A DNA stretch of 50,644 bases. Source: an uncultured Nitrososphaera sp. Its GTDB lineage: Archaea > Thermoproteota > Nitrososphaeria > Nitrososphaerales > Nitrososphaeraceae. A program made the translations under genes and the position numbers. Numbering within the stretch: the stretch's first letter is position 1; each line of letters opens with the position of its first letter. The DNA is taken from contig NZ_CAMLDP010000003.1 of the NCBI RefSeq assembly GCF_946478925.1, forward strand, positions 1 through 50,644. The letters run 5' to 3'. The notes beneath the pieces were generated by a model that searched no databases, was not told the origin of the DNA, and worked only from the letters and a program-made list of their open reading frames with translations. This document shows positions 23,909 to 32,125 of the stretch, piece after piece.

Positions 23909-25729
23909 CTAGCGCTTGCTCAAAAACAATCGCATCTCTTGCCCCGAGACGACCGCGTTGAACACCTGCTTGCCGGCGTCCGACCGCTTGTCTATCTTTA
24001 CCCGCGCCTTTTTGCCCACCTGGCTGCTCATTACATACTCGTCGTCGATGTAGAGGTCGACGGCGCGCCCTATCACCTCCTCATCTACTAGGAGCGTTAT
24101 CGCAGAGCCGGACTCACTCACCTCGAACTGGACCTCCCTGCCGAGAGTAGGCGTCTTGACCTCGACATCGATGTGGACGCCAAGCGCCTCTTCCAGCTCG
24201 TTTATCGTGGAACCACCCCTGCCGATTATCTTGGGCGCGGCCTCCTTGCTGACCTTGACCTGCACCCTGTTTTCAGAAAGGATGTTCACCTCGGCGCGCG
24301 GGTCGAACCGGCGCACCGCATCCATTATCTTTGACTGCGCAAGTTTCTTTATGCCAGACTCGTCAGAGCCGCTCTTTGTCTTTGACACCGGCACAACCAC
24401 GTTTTCCTCTCCGTACGTGTAGATCTCGTACTCGACTGCGCCAGACTCGAAATCGCGCACCTCTACAAGCGGCCTTGCAAGATCGGCCTCGGTCATGCCG
24501 CTTGGCACCTTGACAGTCAGGCTCAATTCATAGACCTTGTCTATCCGCCCTTCCTTGACAAAGATGATGGTGTCAAGTATGTGAGGGATCATGCCAAGTT
24601 CCACCTTGCCCATGAAGCGCTGGACGGCGTCAAGCGGGCTTGAGGCGTGGACTACCCCCACCATCCCCACGCCGGCAAGACGCATGTCAGCAAACACGTG
24701 AAAGTCCTGCGCCCTGCGCACCTCGTCATAGATTGTATAGTCGGGCCGTACGAGGAGCAGTATGTCGACTGCCTTTTCAAAGCTGCCTTCAAGAGGTCCG
24801 TACTGCGTGACTTCCTCAGGTACTTGCAGGTCTCGGGGCGACTCGAACGTCTTGACTATCTTGCCCTTTTGCACGTAAAATTCCGCCAGGCTGCTTGCAA
24901 GCGTGCTCTTGCCAGAGCCGGGCGGGCCGGCGATGATTATTCCCTCGGCCTTGCCGGATAGCCTCTCCATCAGTTTCTCGCTTGCATTATAGTCGGCAAG
25001 GGCGAGCCGGACGGTCGGCCTTACTATTGTAACCTCAAGGCCGTCGGAGAACGGCGGTCTGGTTATCGCTATCCTGTAGAGGCCAAACTGTATGACCGTT
25101 GCGCCGCTTCTGCTTATCTCGACGGTGCCGGCGCCGCTCACCCTGCTTGCCTCGGAAATCTCTTTCACCATCTCATTCAGCTGCCCGTACGTGCTCTTGT
25201 CCGGGCCCACCTGCACCAACTGAAAGTTACCCGGCTTGCCTCTCTTTGCCATCGGCAAGACATTTTCTTTCAGGTGCACGCTCATGGTCGTTTCGTCAAA
25301 GAACTTTTCAAACGCAAGGTCTGCTGTTTTTGTAGGTGCCCGTATGTGGCGCGACTTTATGCCCTGCGCCTCTGCTACCAGGGCCTGCACATAGTCTGCA
25401 GTGAGAAGCGTCGCAGACTCGTTCATTGCCACATCCTTGATAATCGCGTCTATCCTGCCGTGCTTGGCAAGCCGGATGTCGTTGATGTCCGGCCTTGCGC
25501 CGGAGAACCTCACGGTTATGCTGCGCGCAGAAGCAAGCTCGCGCATCTTCTTTATCTCGGCAAGGCCCACAAAGCCGTGCTCCTTGTTGGTGGACGCCTG
25601 TGCCTGCAGCTCGTCGAGGACCGCAAGCGGGATTATTATCTCGCTGCCGGCTTCAATGTCGCCGGCTTCCAGCATCTTGGTTATCTCGCCGTCGATTATT
25701 ATGCTCGTGTCAAGTACAAATTTTGCCAA
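23909..25729 (-). CDS. PIN-domain ATPase with KH domain (PINA family)
   Basis: A 606-residue protein with three parts: an N-terminal PIN domain (FVLDTSIIIDGEI with Asp7, LAVLDELQ, TLLTADYV), a central VirB11/PilT-like ATPase with Walker A GPPGSGKST at 268-276 and IYDEVRRAQDF, and a KH-like domain whose GRGG loop is at 503-506. In Sulfolobus, PINA forms a hexamer, promotes Holliday-junction branch migration and works with the resolvase Hjc. It is therefore probably a recombination or repair ATPase here. Its TATA box at 25751-25760 lies 26 nt upstream of the ATG. Confidence 0.9.
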   Translation of the reverse strand: MAKFVLDTSIIIDGEITKMLEAGDIEAGSEIIIPLAVLDELQAQASTNKEHGFVGLAEIKKMRELASARSITVRFSGARPDINDIRLAKHGRIDAIIKDVAMNESATLLTADYVQALVAEAQGIKSRHIRAPTKTADLAFEKFFDETTMSVHLKENVLPMAKRGKPGNFQLVQVGPDKSTYGQLNEMVKEISEASRVSGAGTVEISRSGATVIQFGLYRIAITRPPFSDGLEVTIVRPTVRLALADYNASEKLMERLSGKAEGIIIAGPPGSGKSTLASSLAEFYVQKGKIVKTFESPRDLQVPEEVTQYGPLEGSFEKAVDILLLVRPDYTIYDEVRRAQDFHVFADMRLAGVGMVGVVHASSPLDAVQRFMGKVELGMIPHILDTIIFVKEGRIDKVYELSLTVKVPSGMTEADLARPLVEVRDFESGAVEYEIYTYGEENVVVPVSKTKSGSDESGIKKLAQSKIMDAVRRFDPRAEVNILSENRVQVKVSKEAAPKIIGRGGSTINELEEALGVHIDVEVKTPTLGREVQFEVSESGSAITLLVDEEVIGRAVDLYIDDEYVMSSQVGKKARVKIDKRSDAGKQVFNAVVSGQEMRLFLSKR

Positions 25730-25750
25730 CGTGGTTCTCTCTCAGCTAGG

Positions 25751-25760
25751 GTTTAAAAAG
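25751..25760 (-). promoter_or_regulatory. TATA box of the PIN-domain ATPase gene
   Basis: CTTTTTAAAC on the minus strand, centred 26 nt before the ATG at 25729. Confidence 0.55.
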
Positions 25761-25813
25761 ACTGCCGACAGGGATTTTGTATCATAAAAATTGTACATAG
25801 GGATAATAACAAA

Positions 25814-25823
25814 GAATTTAAGA
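25814..25823 (+). promoter_or_regulatory. TATA box of the P-II gene
   Basis: GAATTTAAGA centred 28 nt before the ATG at 25847. Confidence 0.55.
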
Positions 25824-25846
25824 ATGTTCAAGCATAGCCCTCTAGA

Positions 25847-26188
25847 ATGAAAAAGCTCGAGGCAATCATACGCTCGGAAAAGATGCCAGTAGTCAAGGAG
25901 AAGCTGAGGCAGCTTGGAATAGGCGGCATGACCATCTACAACGTGTCGGGATGGAGCAAACAGCGCGAGCTCCACCTGCAGTGGAGGGGACAGCCGGTGG
26001 CCTACGACCTTTTGCCCAAGATAAAGTTCGAGATACTTGTGCCCGACGCGCAGCTGGACCAGGTGGTGCAGGCAATAATCGAGTCCTCGCGCACAGGCGA
26101 GTCCGGCGACGGCGTGATATTCGTGTCCTCAGTCGAGCAGGCGATAAACATCGCCACCCTTGACAAGGGCGACAAGAGCATTTCCTGA
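25847..26188 (+). CDS. Divergent P-II (GlnB/GlnK) family signalling protein
   Basis: A 113-residue P-II protein: KKLEAIIRSEKMPVVKEKL, a full-length T-loop (GWSKQRELHLQWRG) and the B-loop TGESGDGVIFV. Compared with GlnB/GlnK the T-loop Tyr51 is Val, the B-loop Lys90 (normally GDGKIF) is Val, and the C-loop Arg101/Arg103 pair is replaced by Asn-Ile-Ala-Thr. These residues contact ATP and 2-oxoglutarate in the classical family, so ligand sensing is probably altered. No ammonium transporter or glutamine synthetase is adjacent. It is a single gene between the PINA-type ATPase and a protease. Confidence 0.88.
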   Translation: MKKLEAIIRSEKMPVVKEKLRQLGIGGMTIYNVSGWSKQRELHLQWRGQPVAYDLLPKIKFEILVPDAQLDQVVQAIIESSRTGESGDGVIFVSSVEQAINIATLDKGDKSIS

Positions 26189-26251
26189 GAGAGATAGAAA
26201 AAAGAGACAGAGAAAAAGGCTAAAAGCAATAGCAGGCAAGGAACCGGCGTA

Positions 26252-26950
26252 TTGCTACGTGCCCTTGCCGCGGCCGCCTTTATCGTGGCAGCGGCGGTCT
26301 TGTTTTCGTTTATCCCTTTTGCCGCCTTTGCCGCCCGCTATTACGAAGAGCAGACAGACTTTACCGAAACCAAGGTTCCAGCCTCTGGCTTTACCTGGAG
26401 CGACGGCTTGCAGGTCTGCATATTCAGGCAAGCCGGCGTCCCAAACTCGTACTATGTCTGGGCCAAGCTTGCTGTGCAGGAATGGAGGCAGGCATTGCGC
26501 GAGTACACAGGCAACGAGCAGGGGTGGACCATGACTGCACGCTATTCGCCAAGCGAGTCGCAGATGAAAGGCTGCAACGTCAAGGTTCACATCTATGATA
26601 CCTACAAGGACTTTCCAGAATACCCAAATCAGACGGGCGCTTACACGGCAGTGCAGTATACGGGAGGCGACGCCGAGGGTGCAGACGTCTATCTCGCGCC
26701 AGTGGTGCTCCACGGTGACGGCAAGACAGAGATAAAGCTGCCAAACTATGCGTTCCGCAACTCTGCGGTGCATGAGATGGGCCACGTGCTCGGCCTCGGG
26801 CACATGGGAAAGGAAAAAGGCTACCTGATGTCGCCCGTGTTTGACTATTTCGACAACAAGGATCAGCTCCCGATAACTACTCTAGAGCTGTCTACGCTGG
26901 TAGGGCTGTACGGGACCGACGGGTTTGATCGCACAATCTCTATATTATGA
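26252..26950 (+). CDS. Secreted metzincin-type zinc protease (matrixin-like)
   Basis: A 232-residue protein with a signal peptide (LRALAAAAFIVAAAVLFSFI to AFA) and a metzincin catalytic site HEMGHVLGLGH at 174-184 (His174, His178, His184; Glu175 catalytic), followed by a Met-turn YLMSP. It should be exported and act outside the cell on proteins or peptides. The start is TTG behind a TATA-like GGCTAAAAGC. No propeptide cysteine switch is obvious. The stop overlaps the most upstream possible Map start. Confidence 0.8.
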   Translation: MLRALAAAAFIVAAAVLFSFIPFAAFAARYYEEQTDFTETKVPASGFTWSDGLQVCIFRQAGVPNSYYVWAKLAVQEWRQALREYTGNEQGWTMTARYSPSESQMKGCNVKVHIYDTYKDFPEYPNQTGAYTAVQYTGGDAEGADVYLAPVVLHGDGKTEIKLPNYAFRNSAVHEMGHVLGLGHMGKEKGYLMSPVFDYFDNKDQLPITTLELSTLVGLYGTDGFDRTISIL

Positions 26951-26979
26951 CAAGCCGGTTTAAGAGTCGAGAGAGAAAT

Positions 26980-27873
26980 ATGAACGCCGAGAGCTATCTA
27001 AAGGCAGGCAAGATAGCGTCGCAGGTAAGGGAGGAGGCAAGACGCAAGTACCATGTCGGCTCGACCCTTTTTGAGGTCTGCGAAAAGGTCGAGGCGCAGA
27101 TACGTGCGATGGGAGCCCAACCGGCGTTTCCCGTAAACGCTAGCCTCAACGAAATTGCCGCGCATTACACGGCGGAGCCTGGCGACCAGACCATGGTAAA
27201 GGAAGGCGACGTGCTAAAGATAGACATCGGTGTGCATATTGACGGCTACATTGCTGATACGGCCGTCACGGTGTGTTACGACCCGAAATTCGACTCGCTT
27301 GTCAAGGCGGCCGAGACTGCCCTAGCAGAGGCGGTGCGCATGGCAAGGGCTAACACCAAGGCAAGCGACATTGGCCGGACCATCGAGACAATGATAAGCA
27401 GGATGGGGTTTAGGCCCATCCAGAACCTGTCTGGACACTCGCTTCAACAGTACACGATACACGCAGGCAAGTCCATCCCAAACGTCTGGACGATAGGCTC
27501 GTCGTTTGCGCTCCAACCGACTGAGGCGTATGCCATAGAGCCGTTTGCGACCACGAAGGACGGCATGGGAGTGGTCCGAGAAGGAAAGGTCCGAAACATC
27601 TTTGGGATAACCTCAAGAAAGCCAAGCAAGGACAAAGACGCTGATGAACTGCTGGAAACCATATGGAACCGCTACAAGACGCTCCCCTTTGCTCTCCGGT
27701 GGCTGACAGACGCTTACGAGGAAGCAAAACTTCGCAAGGCGATGGATGTGCTGGTAAAGAAAAAGAACGTCCACGCATACCCGATACTTGTCGAAGGTCA
27801 TGGCAGGATGGTCACGCAGGCAGAGCACACGCTCATACCAAACGAAACCGGCTCGACAGTGATAACAATCTAG
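26980..27873 (+). CDS. map: Methionine aminopeptidase type II
   Basis: Cytoplasmic metalloprotease that removes N-terminal Met; about 297 residues from the ATG at 26980. The five metal ligands are in view: Asp in VLKIDIGVHIDGYIADTA (two), His in NLSGHSLQQY, Glu in YAIEPFAT, and the final Glu in TQAEHTLIP. The inserted helical subdomain between the last two ligands defines type II. An upstream ATG at 26947 overlaps the metzincin stop by four bases, but the extra 11 residues are not family-like. The 3' end overlaps a convergent zinc-ribbon gene by four bases. Confidence 0.94.
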   Translation: MNAESYLKAGKIASQVREEARRKYHVGSTLFEVCEKVEAQIRAMGAQPAFPVNASLNEIAAHYTAEPGDQTMVKEGDVLKIDIGVHIDGYIADTAVTVCYDPKFDSLVKAAETALAEAVRMARANTKASDIGRTIETMISRMGFRPIQNLSGHSLQQYTIHAGKSIPNVWTIGSSFALQPTEAYAIEPFATTKDGMGVVREGKVRNIFGITSRKPSKDKDADELLETIWNRYKTLPFALRWLTDAYEEAKLRKAMDVLVKKKNVHAYPILVEGHGRMVTQAEHTLIPNETGSTVITI

Positions 27874-28076
27874 GAATTATTTTTGTCAGGCGGGTACTCG
27901 CCATAGATGGCGCTTGCCATAGTCGACTGCGAGCCGCATTTCTTGCACGGAGAACCAGAGTGGAATACATAGTCGCCGTCCTCAAAGGGCCGGCGCACCT
28001 TTTCTCTGCACGAGCCGCAGGTCTCCTCCGTGTATATCACGGGAGGGACTTCTTTTTTCTTGCCAAACAATATCAT
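27870..28076 (-). CDS. Small zinc-ribbon protein
   Basis: A 68-residue protein with two knuckles, Cys20-x2-Cys23 (CGSC) and Cys44-x2-Cys47 (CKKC), spaced for one zinc ribbon. It begins at the last base of the DUF1512 gene upstream, so it is its operon partner. No other domain is present; a role as a protein- or nucleic-acid-binding accessory to DUF1512 is a guess. Confidence 0.75.
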   Translation of the reverse strand: MILFGKKKEVPPVIYTEETCGSCREKVRRPFEDGDYVFHSGSPCKKCGSQSTMASAIYGEYPPDKNNS

Positions 28077-29245
28077 TATTGCGCGACCCCCATAGTGTTG
28101 CCTACGCCTATCACGAGCACGGACTGGCCCTCCTCGGTCTTGTCCTCGATTATCCCGTACACGGTGTCTGTCACTTTTTCAAAAGAATCGGCTATCTCTT
28201 TCCGCATGACGGTTATGGCGTCCTGCACCGACTGCTTCACTATTACGGCGTACAGTGGTATCCCAAACTGTGTGGCGACTTCCTCTATCTGGTACTTTTC
28301 CACGCCGATGCCACCTATTGCAGCTCCAATCCCTTCCGCCACGTCGCCTGTCTTTTCCCCTTCCAGTTTGAGCGCGGCGTCTATCATGACTATGGCATCT
28401 ATCTTTATCCCAAGGTCGCCGACGAGGCGCCTTATGGCCTCGCCCGGCCTTCCGACCGTTCCCGACGGTCCCTCCGCCTTTAGCAGGCACAGTTTCCTGC
28501 CTGCGTGCTCGCTTTGCGCGTAGACGGTTTCCTTGGCGGCGGGCATCTTTTCCTTGCCGAGCATCATCCTTCCGACCACCATCGGCCCGATGCCGTCACC
28601 TATGGGCTGGCCCTTCTGGAAGGCGCCCACCGCCTTTTTCATCGCGGTGGCCTCTTCGATAAGGAGGGGCATCACCATCTGCAGCTGCACGAGCACGAAC
28701 ATGCTGGTCGTGCGCTTGCCCATCAGGAAATAGTGCCGGACCACCTTGTATATCATGTTGAGCGCTGTGGCGGCTTCAAGTATGTTCTCTATCTTGGACA
28801 GCTCGTAATCGTCGACTCCGGGGCATATCTTGCGGACCTCTGCGCGCATACGCTCGTCCTTTGTCCGAAGCACATGCTCCACCTTGCGCACGACTCCGCT
28901 TGGGTCCATGTCGACTGGCATTATCGTGAAATATTCGAGGAACTTGTCTATCCTTGCCGACGGGTCGGCAGCCTTGTCCTGAACCACGCTTTTGACATAG
29001 TCAATTGCATCAAGCCGGGCCCCATCCTTCATGTTCTTCAGCTTTACCAGCGACTTGGACACCTCGCCCAGTATCACCTTTGACTGCATCTTTTGGCCGT
29101 ACATCATGAAAACCGGGATTATCGCAAGCGAGATGATGTACACCCAGACAAGCGGGTTTGTGGGGTCAAAGTCTTTGGGGTCTGTCAGCCCTCCAAGCTG
29201 CCGGAACAGTGCGGAAAAGTCAAGCATATTATCGTCGGCAACCAC
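28076..29245 (-). CDS. DUF1512 family membrane-anchored protein
   Basis: A 389-residue archaeal DUF1512 protein of unknown function. One membrane helix (VWVYIISLAIIPVFMMYG, about residues 33-50) lies near the N-terminus; the rest is predicted cytoplasmic with a glycine-rich segment DVAEGIGAAIGGIGVEKYQ and a conserved EEATAMKKAVGAFQKGQPIG block. GTG start at 29245 with a TATA-like CAATTAAAGG at 29263-29272; ATG at 29227 is an alternative. It is cotranscribed with the small zinc-ribbon gene. Confidence 0.85.
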   Translation of the reverse strand: MVADDNMLDFSALFRQLGGLTDPKDFDPTNPLVWVYIISLAIIPVFMMYGQKMQSKVILGEVSKSLVKLKNMKDGARLDAIDYVKSVVQDKAADPSARIDKFLEYFTIMPVDMDPSGVVRKVEHVLRTKDERMRAEVRKICPGVDDYELSKIENILEAATALNMIYKVVRHYFLMGKRTTSMFVLVQLQMVMPLLIEEATAMKKAVGAFQKGQPIGDGIGPMVVGRMMLGKEKMPAAKETVYAQSEHAGRKLCLLKAEGPSGTVGRPGEAIRRLVGDLGIKIDAIVMIDAALKLEGEKTGDVAEGIGAAIGGIGVEKYQIEEVATQFGIPLYAVIVKQSVQDAITVMRKEIADSFEKVTDTVYGIIEDKTEEGQSVLVIGVGNTMGVAQ

Positions 29246-29272
29246 GGGAGGGCTGCAAAGAGCAATTAAAGG

Positions 29273-29485
29273 TTACTTGCGACTCTTGGAGGCAGGAGCG
29301 CGCTTTGCAGACGGCTGCGCCGGAACCGCTCTTTCTTTTTCTTTCTTGGCGACATGGCACTCGCACGCGCACTTCATCATACGCATGTCAAAGGAGCAGT
29401 CGTGGTCTGGGCCGCACGATTCGCCTACCGGCCACTCGCCTGGGCAGTCTACGTGCCTGTCGCGCTTGCAAAAAAACGTCAGCAT
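29273..29485 (-). CDS. Small cysteine-rich protein
   Basis: A 70-residue protein with seven cysteines in the first 43 residues (positions 6, 14, 24, 30, 39, 41, 43), including CACECH, and a Lys/Ala-rich basic tail. The pattern suggests metal binding. No signal peptide is seen. A TATA-like GATTTAATG at 29518-29526 precedes it. Family not recognised. Confidence 0.6.
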   Translation of the reverse strand: MLTFFCKRDRHVDCPGEWPVGESCGPDHDCSFDMRMMKCACECHVAKKEKERAVPAQPSAKRAPASKSRK

Positions 29486-29539
29486 TATGTTGTGTCCACG
29501 TGCTGTTGCCCAAAAGCCGATTTAATGTTTTTGCTTGGC

Positions 29540-29803
29540 TCAGAACTGAATGTTGAACAGCTGCGGAGCGTATATCGAGCCTTTCCGCACGCGCTTTACC
29601 CTCGCAACTGACAAGTAGTGCGGCCAGATGGTCGCCATGATGCTTCCTTCAGGCACGCCGACTGGGTCAAGGAGCACCACGATGTCGCCCTCGCTCACGC
29701 CCCGCTCGACCAGCTTTTCCTTTGAAATCGCAATGAGGTCGTCGGGCATACCCGAGCTATACAGGTAGACCTTGCCCGTGTATTCCAGTTTGTCTTCTGA
29801 CAT
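29540..29803 (-). CDS. Hypothetical small beta-rich protein
   Basis: About 87 residues from the ATG at 29803 (MSEDKLEYTGKVYLYSSG). Segments LVERGVSEGDIVVLLDPVGV and GSIMATIWPHY suggest a compact SpoVT/AbrB- or KOW-like beta fold, but this is not certain. An in-frame ATG at 29833 adds ten residues that are not protein-like. Family not recognised. Confidence 0.65.
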   Translation of the reverse strand: MSEDKLEYTGKVYLYSSGMPDDLIAISKEKLVERGVSEGDIVVLLDPVGVPEGSIMATIWPHYLSVARVKRVRKGSIYAPQLFNIQF

Positions 29804-29853
29804 TCGTGTGTTTGTTTGATGAGGCTGGCACAAAAATGTTTGTTTGTTTTTGC

Positions 29854-30798
29854 CTATTCCTGCGCGGAATCGCCGAATATCAGCTTCATTTCGTCAAACG
29901 TCAGTTTCTCACCCGAAGACATCTTTTTCATCGCCGCCTCCTTTAGCGCGTTCCAGCGTTCCTGGTATTCCTTGTCGCGCCTTACGCGTTCCTGCATGGC
30001 CTCTTGGCGTGCGACCCTGCGCTCTTCCATTTCCTTTGTCTTCTTTTGGCGGGTTTCGCTCTGCGCCATACGGTTCTTCTTGAACGCAATGGCGTTAAGT
30101 TGCGTCTCTATCATTTCGAGTTTTGCCGCCGCCTCGCGCACGCCGTGGATGACCTGCCTGCGCTCCTCATAGAGCGCCTCGCGCGTGTTCACCAGGCCCT
30201 CGATGCTCTCCTTGAGCTTGCCTATCTTGTTGCCGAACTCCTCCTTCTGGCGGAAGATCTTGTTTATCCGGCCCTTCAGCTCGTCGTAGTGGGTAGACAT
30301 CTCGCGGTACTGGTCCTCCTTTTTGTGCATCATCTTTAGAGTGTGAAGTTTCGTTGCGATCTCTTTTGAACGTGCGACCAGCTTGCGCTCCTCGTCCTTC
30401 GAGAGCTTTTTGGTTTGTATGTCGCGCTCTATCTGCTCAAGCGCCTTTGTGAGGCCGTGGATTTCGTTTCTGTCCTTACGAGACTTGGCCTGTCCGACCT
30501 TGTCGTCCAGCGACTTCATCTGGTTCTTGGCCTCGATCAGGCTGTTGCGCATTTCGACAAACTTGGGATAATCGGCATCCTTCTCCTCGTTGACGCCCTT
30601 GAGCTTGGTACGCAGCTCGTCAAGCTGCATCCTCTCCTCGTCTATCTGCTTCTTGACGGCTTCAAGCCGCGTATTTATTTCCTCTATCTTCTTGTCGCCC
30701 TGCTTTTGCTCGTCGACCACCGTCTTCTTGAACTCTAGCAGTGTCTTCATGTTCGGATCCGATTCGGGATTGTTGTTTGCTGTTGTTGCTGTGCTCAA
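29854..30798 (-). CDS. Archaeal coiled-coil protein (COG1340-like)
   Basis: A 314-residue, almost wholly coiled-coil protein: charged heptad-like sequence from about residue 18 to 300 with no membrane or catalytic motif. This length and pattern match the uncharacterised archaeal COG1340 family. It uses a TTG at 30798, with a Thr/Asn-rich start; ATG at residue 17 (MKTLLEFKKTV) is an alternative. A structural or SMC-accessory-like role is often proposed for such proteins, but none is shown here. Confidence 0.78.
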   Translation of the reverse strand: MSTATTANNNPESDPNMKTLLEFKKTVVDEQKQGDKKIEEINTRLEAVKKQIDEERMQLDELRTKLKGVNEEKDADYPKFVEMRNSLIEAKNQMKSLDDKVGQAKSRKDRNEIHGLTKALEQIERDIQTKKLSKDEERKLVARSKEIATKLHTLKMMHKKEDQYREMSTHYDELKGRINKIFRQKEEFGNKIGKLKESIEGLVNTREALYEERRQVIHGVREAAAKLEMIETQLNAIAFKKNRMAQSETRQKKTKEMEERRVARQEAMQERVRRDKEYQERWNALKEAAMKKMSSGEKLTFDEMKLIFGDSAQE

Positions 30799-30954
30799 TG
30801 TAGAGATTGCACCATCATTATTATCATGAGGGAGTTACCCACGTCAAGTAAGGGGTTGTATTAACACCAAAAATATATTTTTTGTTATTTCTCTGCACGC
30901 CAGAGGGTACGCACCACATCTTTATATTGCATGAGGCCGTAAAAAACCTTAGCG

Positions 30955-31350
30955 ATGGATGATTTTGAGAAGGAGTACCCCGGCTTTGACTGGAAAAACA
31001 CGCCGGCGTACAAGCACCCAGGCGGCAAGGACTGCCCCTGCCCCAAGCACGAGTACATAAGGGAGCAGATGAGAGTCGCCCAGACGGTGAGCGAGAGCAA
31101 TAAGGACGTGCCTCCGGAGCAGCGCCAGCAGGGCAAAATCACGCTCAAGTTCTGCCCCGACCACTATGACGTCTATTTCAACGAGGTCATACCGGCGATG
31201 CCTTTCAAGTACCGCTTCATGACCAAAGTCGCGCTGAAACTGGGCGCAATTACGATACAAAAGCTGACCTATATGCAGTCGGACCAGTGCTTTTACTGCA
31301 AGTTCGGTTCTGGCGGCTTTGACAAAAAGACAGAGCTTCCGCCCATCTAG
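30955..31350 (+). CDS. Conserved-looking cysteine-containing hypothetical protein
   Basis: A 131-residue protein, not recognised. Cysteines occur as CPC (27 and 29), Cys67 (FCPDHYDVYF) and a CxxC at 112-115 (CFYC), enough for a metal site. It has no signal peptide. A TATA-like CTTTATATT at 30919-30927 is about 32 nt before the ATG. Its stop overlaps the end of the convergent kinase-like gene by four bases. Confidence 0.7.
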   Translation: MDDFEKEYPGFDWKNTPAYKHPGGKDCPCPKHEYIREQMRVAQTVSESNKDVPPEQRQQGKITLKFCPDHYDVYFNEVIPAMPFKYRFMTKVALKLGAITIQKLTYMQSDQCFYCKFGSGGFDKKTELPPI

Positions 31351-32045
31351 CCGATAACACCCGACGAGTCGAGTATCATGTTCCGCAGGGCGGTCCTGCC
31401 GTCGGCGGAAAAGCCGAAGGTGAGTATGTTCCTTATGACAAGCGACAGGTAGGGGAGGCTCTTTCCTGACTGCAGGCGATAGCCCCTGTAGAATGCCTGC
31501 TCTATTTCGCAGTAATTTGGGAGGTCTATGACGCTTGCAAGGAACGAGCCGGCGTCCATGCTCCTTGCAAACGCAGAACGGCTCTTTTGTATGAACGCAA
31601 GGTCAGTGCGCAGGAGGGACTCGCCCCGCACGAGAAAGTTCTGTGCCTTGTTATCGGTAAACGCAAGGCCGGCCGCGTGGGCAAGGGCGGTGAGCCGGCC
31701 TGCCTCCTGCGCAAGGCCGGGGCGGGCACCCGTCGCAATTGCCCTGTACAGGTCGCCTCCGTCCACGTACTCTTCGACCAGCTCGTCTTTGTTCATTGAA
31801 ACGAGGCGGGGGGTAGGTATGCCGGCTCTTTCAAGCGCGCTGCGCATCCCTTGGCCTTCGTTTCTTGAAATGTCGCCGGCGGCAGGGGGTGCCGACGGAT
31901 GGGCAAGGAAAATCGAGATGAACGTGTAGGTGCAGAGCAGGATGTATTCGTGGAAGCCCTTTGTGGGCTTGTTGCGCTTGACCACCACCCTGCGGCCGTC
32001 GCGCTCTTGCACCGATATGTCGCGCTGCCAGTTGACAAAATACAC
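31347..32045 (-). CDS. Small atypical kinase (Bud32/ABC1-like)
   Basis: A 232-residue protein with a minimal kinase fold: RRVVVKRN supplies the ATP-binding Lys, DELVEEYVDGGDLYRAI resembles the hinge, FTDNKAQNFLV fits the catalytic-loop pattern D-x4-N, and RTDLAFIQ replaces DFG. A hydrophobic stretch (YILLCTYTFISIFLA) lies between the Lys and the hinge. It could phosphorylate a lipid, small molecule or protein, or act like UbiB/ABC1 ATPases. The GTG start has a TATA-like GTAATTATGC upstream and is divergent from the UbiE-like gene. Confidence 0.6.
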   Translation of the reverse strand: MYFVNWQRDISVQERDGRRVVVKRNKPTKGFHEYILLCTYTFISIFLAHPSAPPAAGDISRNEGQGMRSALERAGIPTPRLVSMNKDELVEEYVDGGDLYRAIATGARPGLAQEAGRLTALAHAAGLAFTDNKAQNFLVRGESLLRTDLAFIQKSRSAFARSMDAGSFLASVIDLPNYCEIEQAFYRGYRLQSGKSLPYLSLVIRNILTFGFSADGRTALRNMILDSSGVIG

Positions 32046-32125
32046 ACTTCACGTTTGTGCGCACTGCATAATTACTTGTCGCAGCCGCTATTCAAAATAG
32101 CAAGGTATGCGAGATATATAGCACA

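Noticed and set aside
27663..28523. Long plus-strand open frame opposite DUF1512 and the end of map
   Set aside because: It is antisense to map, the zinc-ribbon gene and DUF1512, whose products have recognisable families, and its own translation has no family pattern.
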